DNA of 64,000 nt from Paracoccaceae bacterium (GCA_023383015.1 JAHDXW010000007.1:47918-111917); one strand, 5' to 3'. Shown: positions 18,451 through 28,236, counted from the stretch's first letter. Translations and numbers: made by a program. The notes: generated by a model from the sequence alone, not told the origin.

Positions 18451-19857
18451 TCAGTCGAGGTCGTCGGCATCCTCGCCGCCGCGCGCCGCGCCCTTGCCGC
18501 CGACGACGCCGAGCGACTTCAGCTTGCGGTGCAGCGCCGAGCGCTCCATGCCGACGAAGTTGGCGGTCCGGCTGATGTTGCCGCCGAAGCGGTTGATCTG
18601 GGTCAGCAGGTATTCGCGCTCGAACAGCTCGCGGGCCTCGCGCAGCGGCAGCGTTGCCAGGCCGCCCGTCAGCTGGATGCGGCCTTCGGTCTCGGGGCTC
18701 TCGGATTCGCCGCGAACCTCGCGCGGCTCGATCGGGCCGCTGCCGTCGCCGAGGATCAGCGCCCGCTCGATGACGTTGCGCAGCTGGCGGATGTTGCCCG
18801 GCCAGGTCATGGTCTGCAGCTCGGCCTCGGCCTCGGGCGACAGCGCCCGCAGCGGCAGCCCTTGGCTGCGGTTGAACTGCTCGATGAAGTGGCGGGCGAG
18901 CACGGGGACGTCCTCGCGCCGCTCGCCGAGCGCGGGCACCGGGACGGGCACGACGTTGAGCCGGTCGTAGAGCTCCTGGCGGAAGCGGCCGGCGGCGATC
19001 TCGGCCTTCAGGTCGCGGGTCGTGGAGGAGATGACGCGCATGTCGACGCGCACCTTGGCCGCGCCGCCGACGCGGCTGAACTGCTGCTCGACCAGGACGC
19101 GGAGGATCTTCGACTGGGTCCCGAGCGGCATGTCGGCGACCTCGTCGAAGTAGATAACCCCGCCGTGGGCCTGTTCGAGAAGCCCCGGCTCGATTCCGCG
19201 CTCGGGGCTTTCGCGGCCGAAGAGCACCACCTCCATGCGTTCGGGCTCGATGGAAGCCGAGGAGACGGTCACGAAGGGGCCCGAGGCCCGCGGGCCGTGG
19301 GCGTGGATGTAGCGCGCGGCGAGCTCCTTGCCGGCCCCGGCGGGACCGGTCAGCATCACCCGTCCGTTCGACTTCGTGACCTTGTCGAGCTGCGACTTCA
19401 GCGCCCGGAAGGCCGGCGAGAGGCCGATCATGTCGGCGGCAGTGAACTCGCGCCGCTTCAGGGACTGGTTCTCGCGCCTGAGCCGCGAGGTCTCCATCGC
19501 CCGGCCGATCACGACCAGGAGCTGGTCGATGTTGAAGGGCTTCTCGATGAAGTCGTAGGCGCCCTGCTTGATCGCGGCGACCGCGATCTCGATGTTGCCG
19601 TGGCCCGAGATGATCACCACCGGCACATCGGGGTTGTTGCGCCGCACCGTCTTGAGGATGTCGATGCCGTCCATCCGGCTGTCCTTGAGCCAGATGTCGA
19701 GGACCATCAGCGCCGGCGGCTCGGCGTCGATGGCCGCCATGCATTCGTCGGAATGGGCCGCCAGCCGCGTCGCGTAGCCCTCGTCGCGCAGGATGTCCGC
19801 GATCAGCTCGCGGATGTCCTTCTCGTCGTCCACGATCAGGATGTCGCCCATGCTCAT
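18451..19857 (-). CDS. ntrX: Response regulator NtrX (AAA+ type, GAFTGA loop absent)
   Basis: A 468-residue regulator: receiver domain 1-120 with acceptor D54 in MVLDIWLKD, AAA+ domain about 140-380 and a C-terminal Fis-type HTH (FGGNISRTANFVGMERSALH). Walker A is GPAGAGKE (171-178) and Walker B VIYFDEV (234-240). Between them LFGRESPERGIEPGLLEQAHGG lacks the GAFTGA loop with which sigma-54 activators touch the polymerase. Alphaproteobacterial NtrX proteins are known to lack it, so activity through sigma-70-type promoters is likely. The arginine-finger region remains. NtrX with NtrY links nitrogen, redox and envelope responses. The start MSMGD (ATG 19857) lies 22 bases from the ntrY stop. Confidence 0.95.
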   Translation of the reverse strand: MSMGDILIVDDEKDIRELIADILRDEGYATRLAAHSDECMAAIDAEPPALMVLDIWLKDSRMDGIDILKTVRRNNPDVPVVIISGHGNIEIAVAAIKQGAYDFIEKPFNIDQLLVVIGRAMETSRLRRENQSLKRREFTAADMIGLSPAFRALKSQLDKVTKSNGRVMLTGPAGAGKELAARYIHAHGPRASGPFVTVSSASIEPERMEVVLFGRESPERGIEPGLLEQAHGGVIYFDEVADMPLGTQSKILRVLVEQQFSRVGGAAKVRVDMRVISSTTRDLKAEIAAGRFRQELYDRLNVVPVPVPALGERREDVPVLARHFIEQFNRSQGLPLRALSPEAEAELQTMTWPGNIRQLRNVIERALILGDGSGPIEPREVRGESESPETEGRIQLTGGLATLPLREARELFEREYLLTQINRFGGNISRTANFVGMERSALHRKLKSLGVVGGKGAARGGEDADDLD

Positions 19858-19878
19858 TGCCTCCTGCGGGGGCCCGCG

Positions 19879-22149
19879 CTAGCGGCCGCCGGCGCGCGCC
19901 GCGCCGCGACGCCCGCGGGCGGGCACCTGGATGTCCATCGGCAGCCGGATCTCGGCCAGCGCCCCGGCATGCGCCCCCGGGGCGAACGGCGGCGCGTCGG
20001 TCAGGGCAAGCGTGCCGCCGTGCTCCTCGATGATCTTCTTGACGATCGGCAGGCCGAGCCCGGTGCCCTTGGCGCGTGTCGTCACATAGGGCTCGAACAG
20101 GCGGGCGCGGTCGGCCGGCAGGCCGATGCCGTTGTCGGCGATGCGGATGACGGCAGCGCCGGCCTCTTGGGAAAGCTCGACGCGGACCTCGGGCGCGTAG
20201 TCCTGCGGTGCGCCCTTTTCCCGCATGGTTTCAATTGCCTCTCCGGCATTCTTGATAAGGTTGTTGAGGGCCTGGCCGATCATGGTGGCATCGATGCGCA
20301 GGGTCATCTGGCCGGCCGGCAGCCGCGCCTCGAGCCGCGCGCCGCCGAGCGCGCCCTCCTGCAGGACCACCGCGTCGCGCACCAGCCGCACCAGATCCTC
20401 GTCGCGGCGGTCGGGCTCCGGCATGCGGGCAAAGCGGCTGAACTCGTCGACGATGCGCCTGAGGTCGCCAGTCTGGCGGATGATGACGTCGGTCATCTGC
20501 TCGAGGTCGCCGGCGGCGTCGCCCACCAGCGGGCGGAACTTGCGGCGGATGCGCTCGGCCGACAGCTGGATCGGCGTCAGCGGGTTCTTGATCTCATGGG
20601 CGATGCGGCGTGCCACGTCGCCCCAGGCCGCCAGCCGCTGGGCGCTGACCAGTTCGGTGACATCGTCGAAGGCGACGACATAGCCCTCCGGCGCCCCGCC
20701 CTCGCCCAGCCGCTCGGCCATGCGCACGAGGAGGCTTTCCAGCCGGCCGCGGCGGGTAAGGCGGATCTCGTCCTGGGCGACGGTGCCGGGACCGGCCTGG
20801 AGCGCGTCGAGCAGCCCCGCGAACTCGGGCACCGCGAGTGCCAGCGACCGGCCGTGCTCGCGCAGCGGGTCGATCTCGACGAGACGGATGGCCGAGGGGT
20901 TCACGAACTCCACACGTCCGGCGGCATCGAGCCCGATGACGCCGGCGGTGACCGAGGAGAGGACCGAATCGAACAGCCGCCGCTGCGCCTCGGTGATGCG
21001 GTTGCTGTCCACCAGCGCATCGCGCTGGCCCTTGAGCTGGCGGGTCATGCGGTTGAACACCCGCCCGAGGGTGGCGATCTCGTCCTCGCCCACCTCCTCG
21101 GGGACCTGCACGTCGAGATCGCCCGCCCCCACCCGTTCGGCGGCGCCGGCCAGCTGGCCCACCGGGCCCGACAGGCGTTCGGCGAACCACAGGCCGAGCC
21201 AGGTGGCCGCGAGCACCAGGATGAGGGCGAAGCCGAGATAGAGAAGGCCGAACTCGAACAGGATGCGGCCGCGGTCGCGTTCGAGCTGCTGGTACAGCCC
21301 GACGGTGGCGCGGGTCTCGTCGAGCAGCGACAGGAGCGTGCCGTCGACGGTGCGGGTGACGTAGAGCAGCCGGTCGGGAAAGGCATTGAGGTTGACGAGG
21401 GCGCGGAACTCGTTGCCGGCCCAGTCCTGGATGACGACGGTGGCGCCGGCGCGGGCGCGGGCGATCTCGTCGCCGGCCGGGCGCTCGAAGTCGAACAGGT
21501 AGCTGCGCTCGCCCCGGGCGCGGATCTCGCCGCCGCCGTCGATCACATAGGCCTCCTTGAGGCCGCGCTGGACCTGGGCCTGGCCCTGCGAGAGCAGCTG
21601 GCGGAGGGTTCCGTCGTCAAGCAGGAACGCCGCCTGGCGGGCGAGGTCGAGATAGCCCGCAAGCGCCTCGGCATCCTGCACGAGGTCGCGGCGGTGCTCC
21701 TCCTCATAGGCCTGGGCGGCAGCGAGCGAGGCGCCGACGACGTTGCGCACCCGCTCGGAGAACCAGCCCTCGAGCCCGACGTTCACGGTGAGCCCGGCAA
21801 ACACCGCCACCAGCACCGCCGGTACCAGCGCCATGCCGGCGAAGACGGCCGTGAGACGCAGGTGCAGCCGCGAGCCGGCCGAGCGCGCGCGCCGGTCGGC
21901 GACCATGCGCAGGATGCGGGCGAGGATGAGTGCCGCGACGATGAGGATGTAGACGAAGTCCGCCAGCAGGGTGACGCGCAGCAGGGGCGAGGCGCCGCCC
22001 TGGTTCAGCGGGCCGAGCGCAAGCAGCGTCAGCGCGACGAGGACCGGACCGAGAACCACGAGGCCGAGCGTCGCCGCTGCCTGCACCCCCGGACGGCGCC
22101 TGAGCCGTGACAGCCGCTCCCACACCCCGCCGCGCGCCCGTTCCTGCAC
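19879..22149 (-). CDS. ntrY: Sensor histidine kinase NtrY
   Basis: A 756-residue membrane kinase. Three hydrophobic segments occupy the first 110 residues (AAATLGLVVLGPVLVALTLL, DFVYILIVAALILARIL, LRLTAVFAGMALVPAVLVAV), followed by a periplasmic sensing region and a fourth segment near FGLLYLGFALILVLAATWLG. A HAMP domain (ERVGAGDLDVQVPEE), a PAS domain around residue 400 and the kinase core follow. The phosphorylated histidine is H518 in [12 protein letters not shown]; the ATP-binding part has NLIKNAGEAIE, IRIADNGIGLP and TKGTGLGLPIVK-like boxes. The start is a GTG at 22149. It lies in the conserved ntrBC-ntrYX order, 94 bases after ntrC. Confidence 0.94.
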   Translation of the reverse strand: MQERARGGVWERLSRLRRRPGVQAAATLGLVVLGPVLVALTLLALGPLNQGGASPLLRVTLLADFVYILIVAALILARILRMVADRRARSAGSRLHLRLTAVFAGMALVPAVLVAVFAGLTVNVGLEGWFSERVRNVVGASLAAAQAYEEEHRRDLVQDAEALAGYLDLARQAAFLLDDGTLRQLLSQGQAQVQRGLKEAYVIDGGGEIRARGERSYLFDFERPAGDEIARARAGATVVIQDWAGNEFRALVNLNAFPDRLLYVTRTVDGTLLSLLDETRATVGLYQQLERDRGRILFEFGLLYLGFALILVLAATWLGLWFAERLSGPVGQLAGAAERVGAGDLDVQVPEEVGEDEIATLGRVFNRMTRQLKGQRDALVDSNRITEAQRRLFDSVLSSVTAGVIGLDAAGRVEFVNPSAIRLVEIDPLREHGRSLALAVPEFAGLLDALQAGPGTVAQDEIRLTRRGRLESLLVRMAERLGEGGAPEGYVVAFDDVTELVSAQRLAAWGDVARRIAHEIKNPLTPIQLSAERIRRKFRPLVGDAAGDLEQMTDVIIRQTGDLRRIVDEFSRFARMPEPDRRDEDLVRLVRDAVVLQEGALGGARLEARLPAGQMTLRIDATMIGQALNNLIKNAGEAIETMREKGAPQDYAPEVRVELSQEAGAAVIRIADNGIGLPADRARLFEPYVTTRAKGTGLGLPIVKKIIEEHGGTLALTDAPPFAPGAHAGALAEIRLPMDIQVPARGRRGAARAGGR

Positions 22150-22243
22150 CGTTACATGCCAGCATCCGTGCCCGGCCGGCCCGGAATGCGCCCCGATCGC
22201 TCCCGGCCCGCTGTTGCGCGCCGGTGTCAGGCTTGTGGCGAAA

Positions 22244-23611
22244 CTACATCAACTTGCGCCGCCGTGTCACGCGGATATCGAGCTCGGTGATCTTCTTGCG
22301 CAAGGTATTGCGGTTGATCCCCAGCAGATCGGCACATCTGGCCTGGTTGCCGGCGGTGGCGTCGAGCGCGATCTCGATCAGCGGCAGTTCGACCTCGCGA
22401 AGGATGCGCTGGTGCAGGCCCGGCGGCGGCAGCGCCCCGCCGTGCAGGTCGAAGTAGCGGCGCAGGTGGCGCATGACCGAGGCCGAGAGCTTCTCGGCGT
22501 CCACCGCCCGCAGCGGCTCGGCCGCCGGGCCGCCGCCGATCAGCGCCTCGACCTCGGCGCGGCCGATCTCCTCGCCGGGGCTTGTGACGACAAGGCGGCG
22601 GATGGTGTTGGCAAGCTGGCGGACGTTGCCTGGCCATGAATGGGCGCGGATCGCCGCCCGCGCCTCGGCCGAGAGCCGCCGCGGTGGCGCGCCCTCGCGC
22701 ATCGCCCGGGCGAGGAAGTGGTCGGCGAGCGCGGGGATGTCGTCGAGCCGTTCGCGCAGGGGCGGCACCGCGATCGTCACCCCCGCCAGCCGGTAGTAGA
22801 GGTCCTGCCGGAAGCGACCGGAGGAGATGGCGGCCTGCAGGTCGGTCTGGCTGGTGGCGATGATGCGCGGCGCGCCGTCGCCCGGCAGGGCGTCGAGCAC
22901 CCGCACCAGCCGCGCCTGCACCTCGGCCGGGCAGTCGGCGACCTCGTCGAGCAGGACCGTCCCGCCGCGGGCGCGCGCCATCACCGCTGCCGGCCCGTCC
23001 GGCGCGTCGAGTTCGGCCAGCCCGGCGACCACGAACGGCCGTGCCCGGCGGTCGGAGAAATCATGCAGCGCAGCGGCGACCAGCGACTTCCCGGTGCCCG
23101 ATTCGCCGGTGATCAGCGCCGGCAGGTCGGTGTTCATGACCCGCGCCACCAGCCGGTAGAGCGCCTGCATGACGGCGGTGCGCCCGACCAGCGGCAGGTC
23201 GTCGCCCTCGGGCGAGGGCGGCTCGGCCCGAGCCTGGGGGCCGCGGCGGCGCTGTTCCAGCGCCCGGGCCGCCCGCTTCATAAGGTCCGGAAGGTCGAAG
23301 GGCTTGGGCAGGTAGTCGAAGGCCCTGGCCTCGGCCGCCTGGATCGCCGTCACGATGGTGTTCTGGGCCGAGATCACGATCACCGGCAGGCCGGGCCGTT
23401 CGCGGCCGATCCGCGGCAGCAGTTCGAGGCCGTTGCCGTCGGGCATGACGACGTCGGAGATGACGAGGTCGCCCTTGCCCTCCTCGACCCAGCGCATCAG
23501 CGTCGCCAGCGAGGCGGTGGCGTGCACCCGGCAGCCCGCCCGCGTCAGCGCCTGGGTCAGCACCGTGCGGATGGTGCGATCGTCGTCGGCCAGCAGAACC
23601 GTGCCGTCCAT
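22244..23611 (-). CDS. ntrC: Nitrogen response regulator NtrC (GAFTGA loop absent)
   Basis: A 455-residue protein with a receiver domain (acceptor D53 in [10 protein letters not shown]), an AAA+ domain and a C-terminal HTH in [20 protein letters not shown]. Walker A is GESGTGKS (169-176) and Walker B TVLLDEV (218-224). The intervening segment [19 protein letters not shown] is about 20 residues shorter than in enteric NtrC and has no GAFTGA. Rhodobacter capsulatus NtrC shows this loss and activates sigma-70 polymerase, so the same mode is expected here. The ATG overlaps the ntrB stop (ATGA), so kinase and regulator are coupled. Targets are normally glutamine synthetase, PII and nitrogen-transport genes. 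Confidence 0.95.
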   Translation of the reverse strand: MDGTVLLADDDRTIRTVLTQALTRAGCRVHATASLATLMRWVEEGKGDLVISDVVMPDGNGLELLPRIGRERPGLPVIVISAQNTIVTAIQAAEARAFDYLPKPFDLPDLMKRAARALEQRRRGPQARAEPPSPEGDDLPLVGRTAVMQALYRLVARVMNTDLPALITGESGTGKSLVAAALHDFSDRRARPFVVAGLAELDAPDGPAAVMARARGGTVLLDEVADCPAEVQARLVRVLDALPGDGAPRIIATSQTDLQAAISSGRFRQDLYYRLAGVTIAVPPLRERLDDIPALADHFLARAMREGAPPRRLSAEARAAIRAHSWPGNVRQLANTIRRLVVTSPGEEIGRAEVEALIGGGPAAEPLRAVDAEKLSASVMRHLRRYFDLHGGALPPPGLHQRILREVELPLIEIALDATAGNQARCADLLGINRNTLRKKITELDIRVTRRRKLM

Positions 23612-24711
23612 CAGCCGCCCTCCTCGCTGGCGTCGGTTGTGTGCCGTGGTGCCACCGGCAGTGACAGCCGCACCACCGTCCGCCCCGGCTGGCTGTCGAG
23701 GGCCGCGAAGCCGCCGTGGTCGGACATGATCCGCGCGACCAGCGCCAGGCCGAGGCCGGTGCCGTTCTCGCGCCCCGAGACGAAGGGCTCGAAGACGTCG
23801 GCGGCGATCGCCGGGGGGATGCCCGGGCCGTCGTCGATCACCTCGATCTGGAGCGGCAGCGGCTGGCGGGCCCCGTCGCGGCGGCGCAGCCGCAGCGACA
23901 GCTCGTAGAAGGTGCGCAGCCGGATCGTGCCGCCGCCCGGGCTGGCCTCGGCGGCGTTCCTCAGCAGGTTCAGCAACACCTGCAGGATCTGGTCGGGGTC
24001 GGCCCAGGCCGGCGGCAGCGAGGGGTCGTAGTCGGTGAGGATCTGCATGTGCTGGGCGAAGCCTACCGCCGCCGAGCGGCGGGCGCGGTCGATGAGGTCG
24101 TGCAGGTTGACCGCCCGGCGCTGCGGCGGGCGCAGGTTGCCGAACTGCTCGACCTGCTCGAGCAGCTTCACGATCCGCCGCGTCTCCTCGACGATGAGCT
24201 CGGTGAGCTCGCGGTCGGGGCCCTCGAGCCCCATCGAGAGCAGCTGCGCTGCGCCGCTGATCCCGGCCAGCGGGTTCTTGATCTCGTGGGCGAGCATCTC
24301 GGCCATGCCGATGGCCGAGCGCGCTGCCTGCCCCGGGGCGGCACCGCGGCCCATCCGCTCGGCCAGCTCGCGCGGGGACACGACCAGCAGCACGAGGCCG
24401 GGGTGGTCCTGGAGCGGGGCGAGGTGCATGTTGCAGCGCACCGCCGGGCGGTCGCCGGCGCCAACGCCGACGTCGTGGATGGCGACGGCGGCATGGTCGC
24501 CGCGCACCCGCTGCAGCGCCTCCTCGAGCGGCGCGTCGGCCGCCAGCCGGCGCCGCAGCGGCTGGCCGCAGAGCGCCCGCGCCGAGGCGTTGAGGAAGGT
24601 CTCGGCCGCGGGATTGGCGCCGGCGATGCTGCCGTCGGCATCGACGAGGAGGGCCGGCATCGGCAGCGACGCCCAGACCGGCCCGCAGGCGGCGGGGGCG
24701 GGGACGGTCAT
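23611..24711 (-). CDS. ntrB: Nitrogen sensor histidine kinase/phosphatase NtrB
   Basis: A 366-residue soluble kinase with an N-terminal PAS domain ([21 protein letters not shown]), the phospho-acceptor H142 in [18 protein letters not shown] and ATP-binding boxes [10 protein letters not shown] (N), [11 protein letters not shown] (G1) and [13 protein letters not shown] (G2). There is no membrane segment, as expected for the PII-controlled NtrB. The ATG at 24711 follows GGAAG; the longer frame to 26013 is antisense to ispDF. In related genomes dusB (nifR3) normally precedes ntrB; here the next gene upstream is the divergent ispDF. Confidence 0.95.
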   Translation of the reverse strand: MTVPAPAACGPVWASLPMPALLVDADGSIAGANPAAETFLNASARALCGQPLRRRLAADAPLEEALQRVRGDHAAVAIHDVGVGAGDRPAVRCNMHLAPLQDHPGLVLLVVSPRELAERMGRGAAPGQAARSAIGMAEMLAHEIKNPLAGISGAAQLLSMGLEGPDRELTELIVEETRRIVKLLEQVEQFGNLRPPQRRAVNLHDLIDRARRSAAVGFAQHMQILTDYDPSLPPAWADPDQILQVLLNLLRNAAEASPGGGTIRLRTFYELSLRLRRRDGARQPLPLQIEVIDDGPGIPPAIAADVFEPFVSGRENGTGLGLALVARIMSDHGGFAALDSQPGRTVVRLSLPVAPRHTTDASEEGG

Positions 24712-25008
24712 GCGGCTTCCGGGCGGGGGCGCGCGACGCTGCCATGCCCCCTGCCCCGCCCCGCCGCTGCACTGTCGCGCGCCATCTGCCCAAGCCTTGT
24801 GCATCCCTCCGCCGAAGTAGGGCGTGCCGGCCCCCGATGCAAACGCGCCGCGCCGCCGCTGCCCTGCCGTTCGGCAGATGCCCACAAAACGGGCAGGCCG
24901 CGGCGCCAGGCGCCCGCCCCGGGGCGCCCGCAGGACGCCCGCTGCCCCTTGCCGGCAGCGGGGCTTCCGCGACAGAAGGGGGAGGCGGGACGCAGACGGG
25001 AGGGGCGG
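24712..25008. other. Divergent ntrB / ispDF promoter region; dusB absent
   Basis: This 297-base spacer must hold promoters for the ntr cluster (leftward) and ispDF (rightward). The ispDF side ends in a strong GGGAGGGGCGG ribosome-binding site. I see no coding frame and no remnant of dusB, which commonly sits between ispDF and ntrB in this order. No clear -35/-10 pair can be named. Confidence 0.5.
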
Positions 25009-26163
25009 ATGGACATCGCCGCGGTGATCGTGGCCGCCGGCCGCGGGACGCGCGCCGGCGGGCCGGTAGCCAAGCAGTGGCAGCCGCTTGCCGGGCGGGC
25101 GGTGGCGGCGCATGCGCTGGCGGCCTTCGCCGGCCATCCCGCGGTCGGGCGGGTGGTGGTGGCGGTGGCGCCGCAGGACCGGGAACTGGCGGCCGGCCTC
25201 CTGCCCGCGGGCACCGCGCTGGTCGAGGGGGGGGCGACGCGGACCGAGACGGTGCGGGCCGCGCTGGAGGCACTGGCGCGCGACCCCGCCCCGCCTGCGG
25301 CGGTGCTGATCCATGACGGCGCCCGGCCGCTGGTCGGGCCGGCGCTGATCGGGCGGGTCTGCACGGCGCTGGCCGAGGGGTCTGCCGCCGCCCCGGGGCT
25401 GGCGGTCACCGATGCCTTGTGGCGCGGCGCCGGGGGGCGGGTCGCGGCGGCGGTGGAGCGCGAGGGGCTGTGGCGGGCGCAGACGCCGCAGGGCTTCCGC
25501 TACGAGGCGATCCTCGCCGCCTACCGTGCCCATCCGGGGCCGGCGGCCGACGACGTCGAGGTGGCGCGGGCGGCGGGGCTTGACGTGGCCATCGTCGAGG
25601 GCGAGGAGGACAACCTCAAGATCACCCGTCCGCAGGACTTCGCCCGCGCCGCGGCGATCCTGGCGGCACGGGGGGAGAGGGCGATGGAGGTGCGCTGCGG
25701 CACCGGCTTCGACGTGCACCGCTTCGGCCCCGGCGAGCGGGTCTGGCTGTGCGGCGTGGCCATTCCCTTCGACCGCGGCCTCGAGGGGCATTCGGATGCC
25801 GACGTCGGCCTGCATGCGCTGGCCGACGCGATCTACGGTGCCCTTGCGGAGGGCGACATCGGCCGGCACTTCCCGCCCACCGAGCCGGTCTGGAAGGGGG
25901 CGGCCTCGGCACGCTTCCTGGCCCATGCCGGCGGGCTGGCGCGGGCCCGCGGCTTCCGCATCGCCAATGTCGACGTCACCCTGCTGTGCGAGCGGCCGCG
26001 GATCGCGCCGCATGCCGCGGCGATGCGCGAGGCGGTGGCGGCGGCGCTGGGGATCGCGGTCGGGCAGGTGAGCGTGAAGGCCACCACCACCGAGCGGCTG
26101 GGCTTCACCGGCCGCGAGGAGGGGATCGCGGCGATGGCCGCCGCAACGCTGGTGGCGCCGTGA
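25009..26163 (+). CDS. ispDF: Bifunctional IspD/IspF: MEP cytidylyltransferase and MECDP synthase
   Basis: A 384-residue fusion catalysing two non-consecutive steps of the methylerythritol-phosphate isoprenoid route. Residues 1-225 are IspD, with the nucleotide loop [21 protein letters not shown] and [14 protein letters not shown]. Residues 226-384 are IspF, starting [15 protein letters not shown]235 and H237 are metal ligands, followed by [18 protein letters not shown] and [17 protein letters not shown]. Both active sites look intact. The ATG at 25009 follows a strong GGGAGGGG site. Its stop overlaps the pgpA start, so isoprenoid and phospholipid genes are translationally coupled. The fused form is typical of alphaproteobacteria. 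Confidence 0.97.
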   Translation: MDIAAVIVAAGRGTRAGGPVAKQWQPLAGRAVAAHALAAFAGHPAVGRVVVAVAPQDRELAAGLLPAGTALVEGGATRTETVRAALEALARDPAPPAAVLIHDGARPLVGPALIGRVCTALAEGSAAAPGLAVTDALWRGAGGRVAAAVEREGLWRAQTPQGFRYEAILAAYRAHPGPAADDVEVARAAGLDVAIVEGEEDNLKITRPQDFARAAAILAARGERAMEVRCGTGFDVHRFGPGERVWLCGVAIPFDRGLEGHSDADVGLHALADAIYGALAEGDIGRHFPPTEPVWKGAASARFLAHAGGLARARGFRIANVDVTLLCERPRIAPHAAAMREAVAAALGIAVGQVSVKATTTERLGFTGREEGIAAMAAATLVAP

Positions 26164-26663
26164 GCGGGCTGGCGCGGGCGATCGCGACCGCCGGCGGCAT
26201 CGGCCGGCTGCGGCCGGCGCCGGGCACCTGGGCCTCGGCCGCCGCCCTGCCGGCAGGCTGGGGTCTGCACGGGCTCGGCGGCTTTCCGCTGCTCGCCGCG
26301 GCCACCCTGGCCGCCGCCCTTGCCGGGCTCTGGGCGGTGGCGCGGCTGACCGCGGGCGAGCCCGACCCGGACCGCCCCGAGATCGTCATCGACGAGGTCG
26401 CGGGCCAGTGGCTGGCACTGTGGCCGCTGTCGGCGGGGCTGTGGCACGCCGGGGCGGCGGCCTGGCTGTTCCCCTGGCCGGGATGGGTGGGCGCCTTTCT
26501 CGCGTTCCGGCTGTTCGACATCTGGAAGCCATGGATCATCGGCCGCGCCGACCGGAGGGCCGATGCGCTGGGCGTGATGCTTGACGACCTCCTGGCGGGG
26601 CTTGCCGCAGCGGCGGTGGTTGCGGCGGCGGCGGCGCTGGCGCACGGAGTGCTGATGTCATGA
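26160..26663 (+). CDS. pgpA: Phosphatidylglycerophosphatase A
   Basis: A 167-residue inner-membrane enzyme that dephosphorylates phosphatidylglycerophosphate to phosphatidylglycerol. The N-terminal [20 protein letters not shown], the motif [11 protein letters not shown] with its catalytic acidic residues, and [18 protein letters not shown] are all PgpA hallmarks. Three or four hydrophobic segments are present. The start is a GTG that overlaps the ispDF stop (GTGA), and the end overlaps pncC (ATGA), so all three are expressed together. Confidence 0.95.
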   Translation: MSGLARAIATAGGIGRLRPAPGTWASAAALPAGWGLHGLGGFPLLAAATLAAALAGLWAVARLTAGEPDPDRPEIVIDEVAGQWLALWPLSAGLWHAGAAAWLFPWPGWVGAFLAFRLFDIWKPWIIGRADRRADALGVMLDDLLAGLAAAAVVAAAAALAHGVLMS

Positions 26664-27181
26664 GCGGGGCAGCGCTTCTGGTCGCGCGGGCACGGGCCGC
26701 AGGGGCGCGGATTGCCACCGCCGAAAGCTGCACCGGCGGGCTGGTGGCGGCGGCGATCACTGATGTCGCCGGCGCCTCGGACGTGTTCGACCGCGGCTTC
26801 GTCAGCTACTCGAACGCTGCCAAGACCGCGATGCTGGGCGTGCCGGAGGCGCTGATCGCGGCGCATGGCGCGGTCTCCGAACCGGTCGCCGCGGCCATGG
26901 CCGAGGGGGCGCTGGCGCGGGCCGGGGCAAGTCTCGCGGTGGCGGTGACCGGCATCGCCGGCCCGGGCGGCTCGGGGTTCAAGCCGGAGGGCCGGGTGTG
27001 CTTCGCACTCGCCCGGGCCGGCGCCTCGGTGCTGGCCGAGACCGTGGACTTCGGGCCGCTCGGGCGCGGCGCGGTGCGCCGGGCGAGCGTGTCCCACGCG
27101 CTCGATCTGCTGCTCGCCGCCCTGCCCGGCGCGGCGGAGGGCGCCGGTCAGGCCGCCGGCAGCGCGGGGCGGGGGCCATAG
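26660..27181 (+). CDS. pncC: Nicotinamide-nucleotide amidase (CinA C-terminal type)
   Basis: A 173-residue stand-alone CinA C-terminal domain that deamidates NMN in pyridine-nucleotide recycling. The catalytic motif [15 protein letters not shown] is present with nucleophile S23, followed by [31 protein letters not shown] and [17 protein letters not shown], the full set of family signatures. It starts inside the last codons of pgpA. Its last 34 bases overlap the end of the convergent COQ10-like gene, which is unusual but both frames look genuine. Confidence 0.94.
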   Translation: MSGAALLVARARAAGARIATAESCTGGLVAAAITDVAGASDVFDRGFVSYSNAAKTAMLGVPEALIAAHGAVSEPVAAAMAEGALARAGASLAVAVTGIAGPGGSGFKPEGRVCFALARAGASVLAETVDFGPLGRGAVRRASVSHALDLLLAALPGAAEGAGQAAGSAGRGP

Positions 27182-27618
27182 AGCGCCTCGGCGCGGCGCT
27201 CGAAGGCGCGCACGACCCGAAGCATCGCCTCGTGGAACACGAGGCCGATGACCTTCTGCAGGATGGCGGTGCGGAACTCGAAATCGACGAAGAACGCGAC
27301 CTCGCAGCCGCCCCCGGGTAGGTCGGCGAAGGTCCAGTGCGACTTCAGGTAGCGGAAGGGGCCGTCGAGATACTCGGTGTCGATCCGCCGGATTCCCGGG
27401 CGCAGCGTCACCCGGCTGCCGAAGCGCTCGCGGAACACCTTGAAGGAGATGACGAGGTCGGCCTCCATGATCTCGCCGTCGGTGACCGGCCGGCGCGAGC
27501 GGATGCGGGCGGCGGCCGTCCACGGCAGGAACTCGGGGTAGCGCGCGACATCGGCGACGAGATCGTACATCTCCGCCGCGGTCCATGGCAGCCGGCGCGT
27601 CTCGCTGTGCGTGGGCAT
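27148..27618 (-). CDS. COQ10/RatA-type START-domain coenzyme Q-binding protein
   Basis: A 156-residue polyketide-cyclase/START-like protein. The opening [33 protein letters not shown] is characteristic of the COQ10/RatA family, and the domain continues through [13 protein letters not shown] and [15 protein letters not shown] to the C-terminal helix with [16 protein letters not shown]. Mitochondrial COQ10 chaperones ubiquinone to the respiratory chain, which is the probable role here. The E. coli homologue RatA was described as an anti-association toxin; that label is not supported by anything here. The ATG at 27618 is chosen as the conserved N-terminus. It converges on and overlaps pncC by 34 bases. 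Confidence 0.9.
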   Translation of the reverse strand: MPTHSETRRLPWTAAEMYDLVADVARYPEFLPWTAAARIRSRRPVTDGEIMEADLVISFKVFRERFGSRVTLRPGIRRIDTEYLDGPFRYLKSHWTFADLPGGGCEVAFFVDFEFRTAILQKVIGLVFHEAMLRVVRAFERRAEALYGPRPALPAA

Positions 27619-27696
27619 CGGCCGCGCGCGGCCCCCTCGGGTCGTGACAGTGCACGCGGATGTCGTAGAGTGCGGCAGGGAAATCAAGGGCGGGCC

Positions 27697-28236
27697 ATGC
27701 CGCAGCGACCCTATGTCATCGAGCCGATGATCTCGGCCAAGGCGATCGCCGCCCGCGTCGAGGCGCTGGCCCAGGAGATCACCTCCGCCTTCTCGGACAC
27801 CGACAAGCTGATCGTCGTCGGGCTGCTGCGGGGATCGTTCGTGTTCATCGCCGACCTCGTGCGCGAGATCGACCTGCCGGTGGAGGTCGACTTCCTCGAG
27901 GCGTCCTCCTACGGCAACGCCACCCAGTCGTCGCGCGAGGTGCGCATCCTGAAGGATCTGCGGGGGCAGATCGCCGGTCGCGACGTGCTGGTGGTGGAGG
28001 ACATCGTCGACACGGGCTTCACGCTCAGCCATGTCCGCACGCTGCTGATGTCACGGGCGCCGAAGCGGCTGGAGGTGTGTGCGCTGCTCGACAAGCCATC
28101 CCGGCGCGAGGTCGACGTCCGCGCCACCTGGACGGGCTTTGTCATTCCTGACGAGTTCGTCGTGGGTTACGGCATCGACTTCGCGCAGCGCAACCGCAAC
28201 CTGCCCTATATCGGCAAGGTCCGGTTCACGGCATGA
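27697..28236 (+). CDS. hpt: Hypoxanthine phosphoribosyltransferase
   Basis: A 179-residue type I phosphoribosyltransferase that salvages hypoxanthine (and guanine) with PRPP. The PRPP loop is [14 protein letters not shown]; the N-terminal [13 protein letters not shown] holds the pyrophosphate-binding loop, and [20 protein letters not shown] is the C-terminal purine-binding signature. The ATG at 27697 follows AGGGCGGGCC. It is divergent from the COQ10-like gene by 78 bases, and its stop overlaps the next small gene (ATGA). guaA is also in the window but 13 kb away. Confidence 0.95.
   Translation: MPQRPYVIEPMISAKAIAARVEALAQEITSAFSDTDKLIVVGLLRGSFVFIADLVREIDLPVEVDFLEASSYGNATQSSREVRILKDLRGQIAGRDVLVVEDIVDTGFTLSHVRTLLMSRAPKRLEVCALLDKPSRREVDVRATWTGFVIPDEFVVGYGIDFAQRNRNLPYIGKVRFTA

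Noticed and set aside
18529..22110. 1193-residue plus-strand frame opposite ntrX and ntrY
   Set aside because: Antisense shadow of two clearly conserved regulators; no ribosome-binding site or domain.
18451..23611. Missing GAFTGA loops as signs of pseudogenes or sequencing errors
   Set aside because: Both regulators are otherwise full-length with intact receiver, Walker and HTH motifs, and the same loss is known in Rhodobacter NtrC and alphaproteobacterial NtrX.
27148..27618. RatA toxin of a toxin-antitoxin pair
   Set aside because: The sequence is of the COQ10/START type, no RatB-like partner is adjacent and the context is metabolic; the toxin label is not supported.
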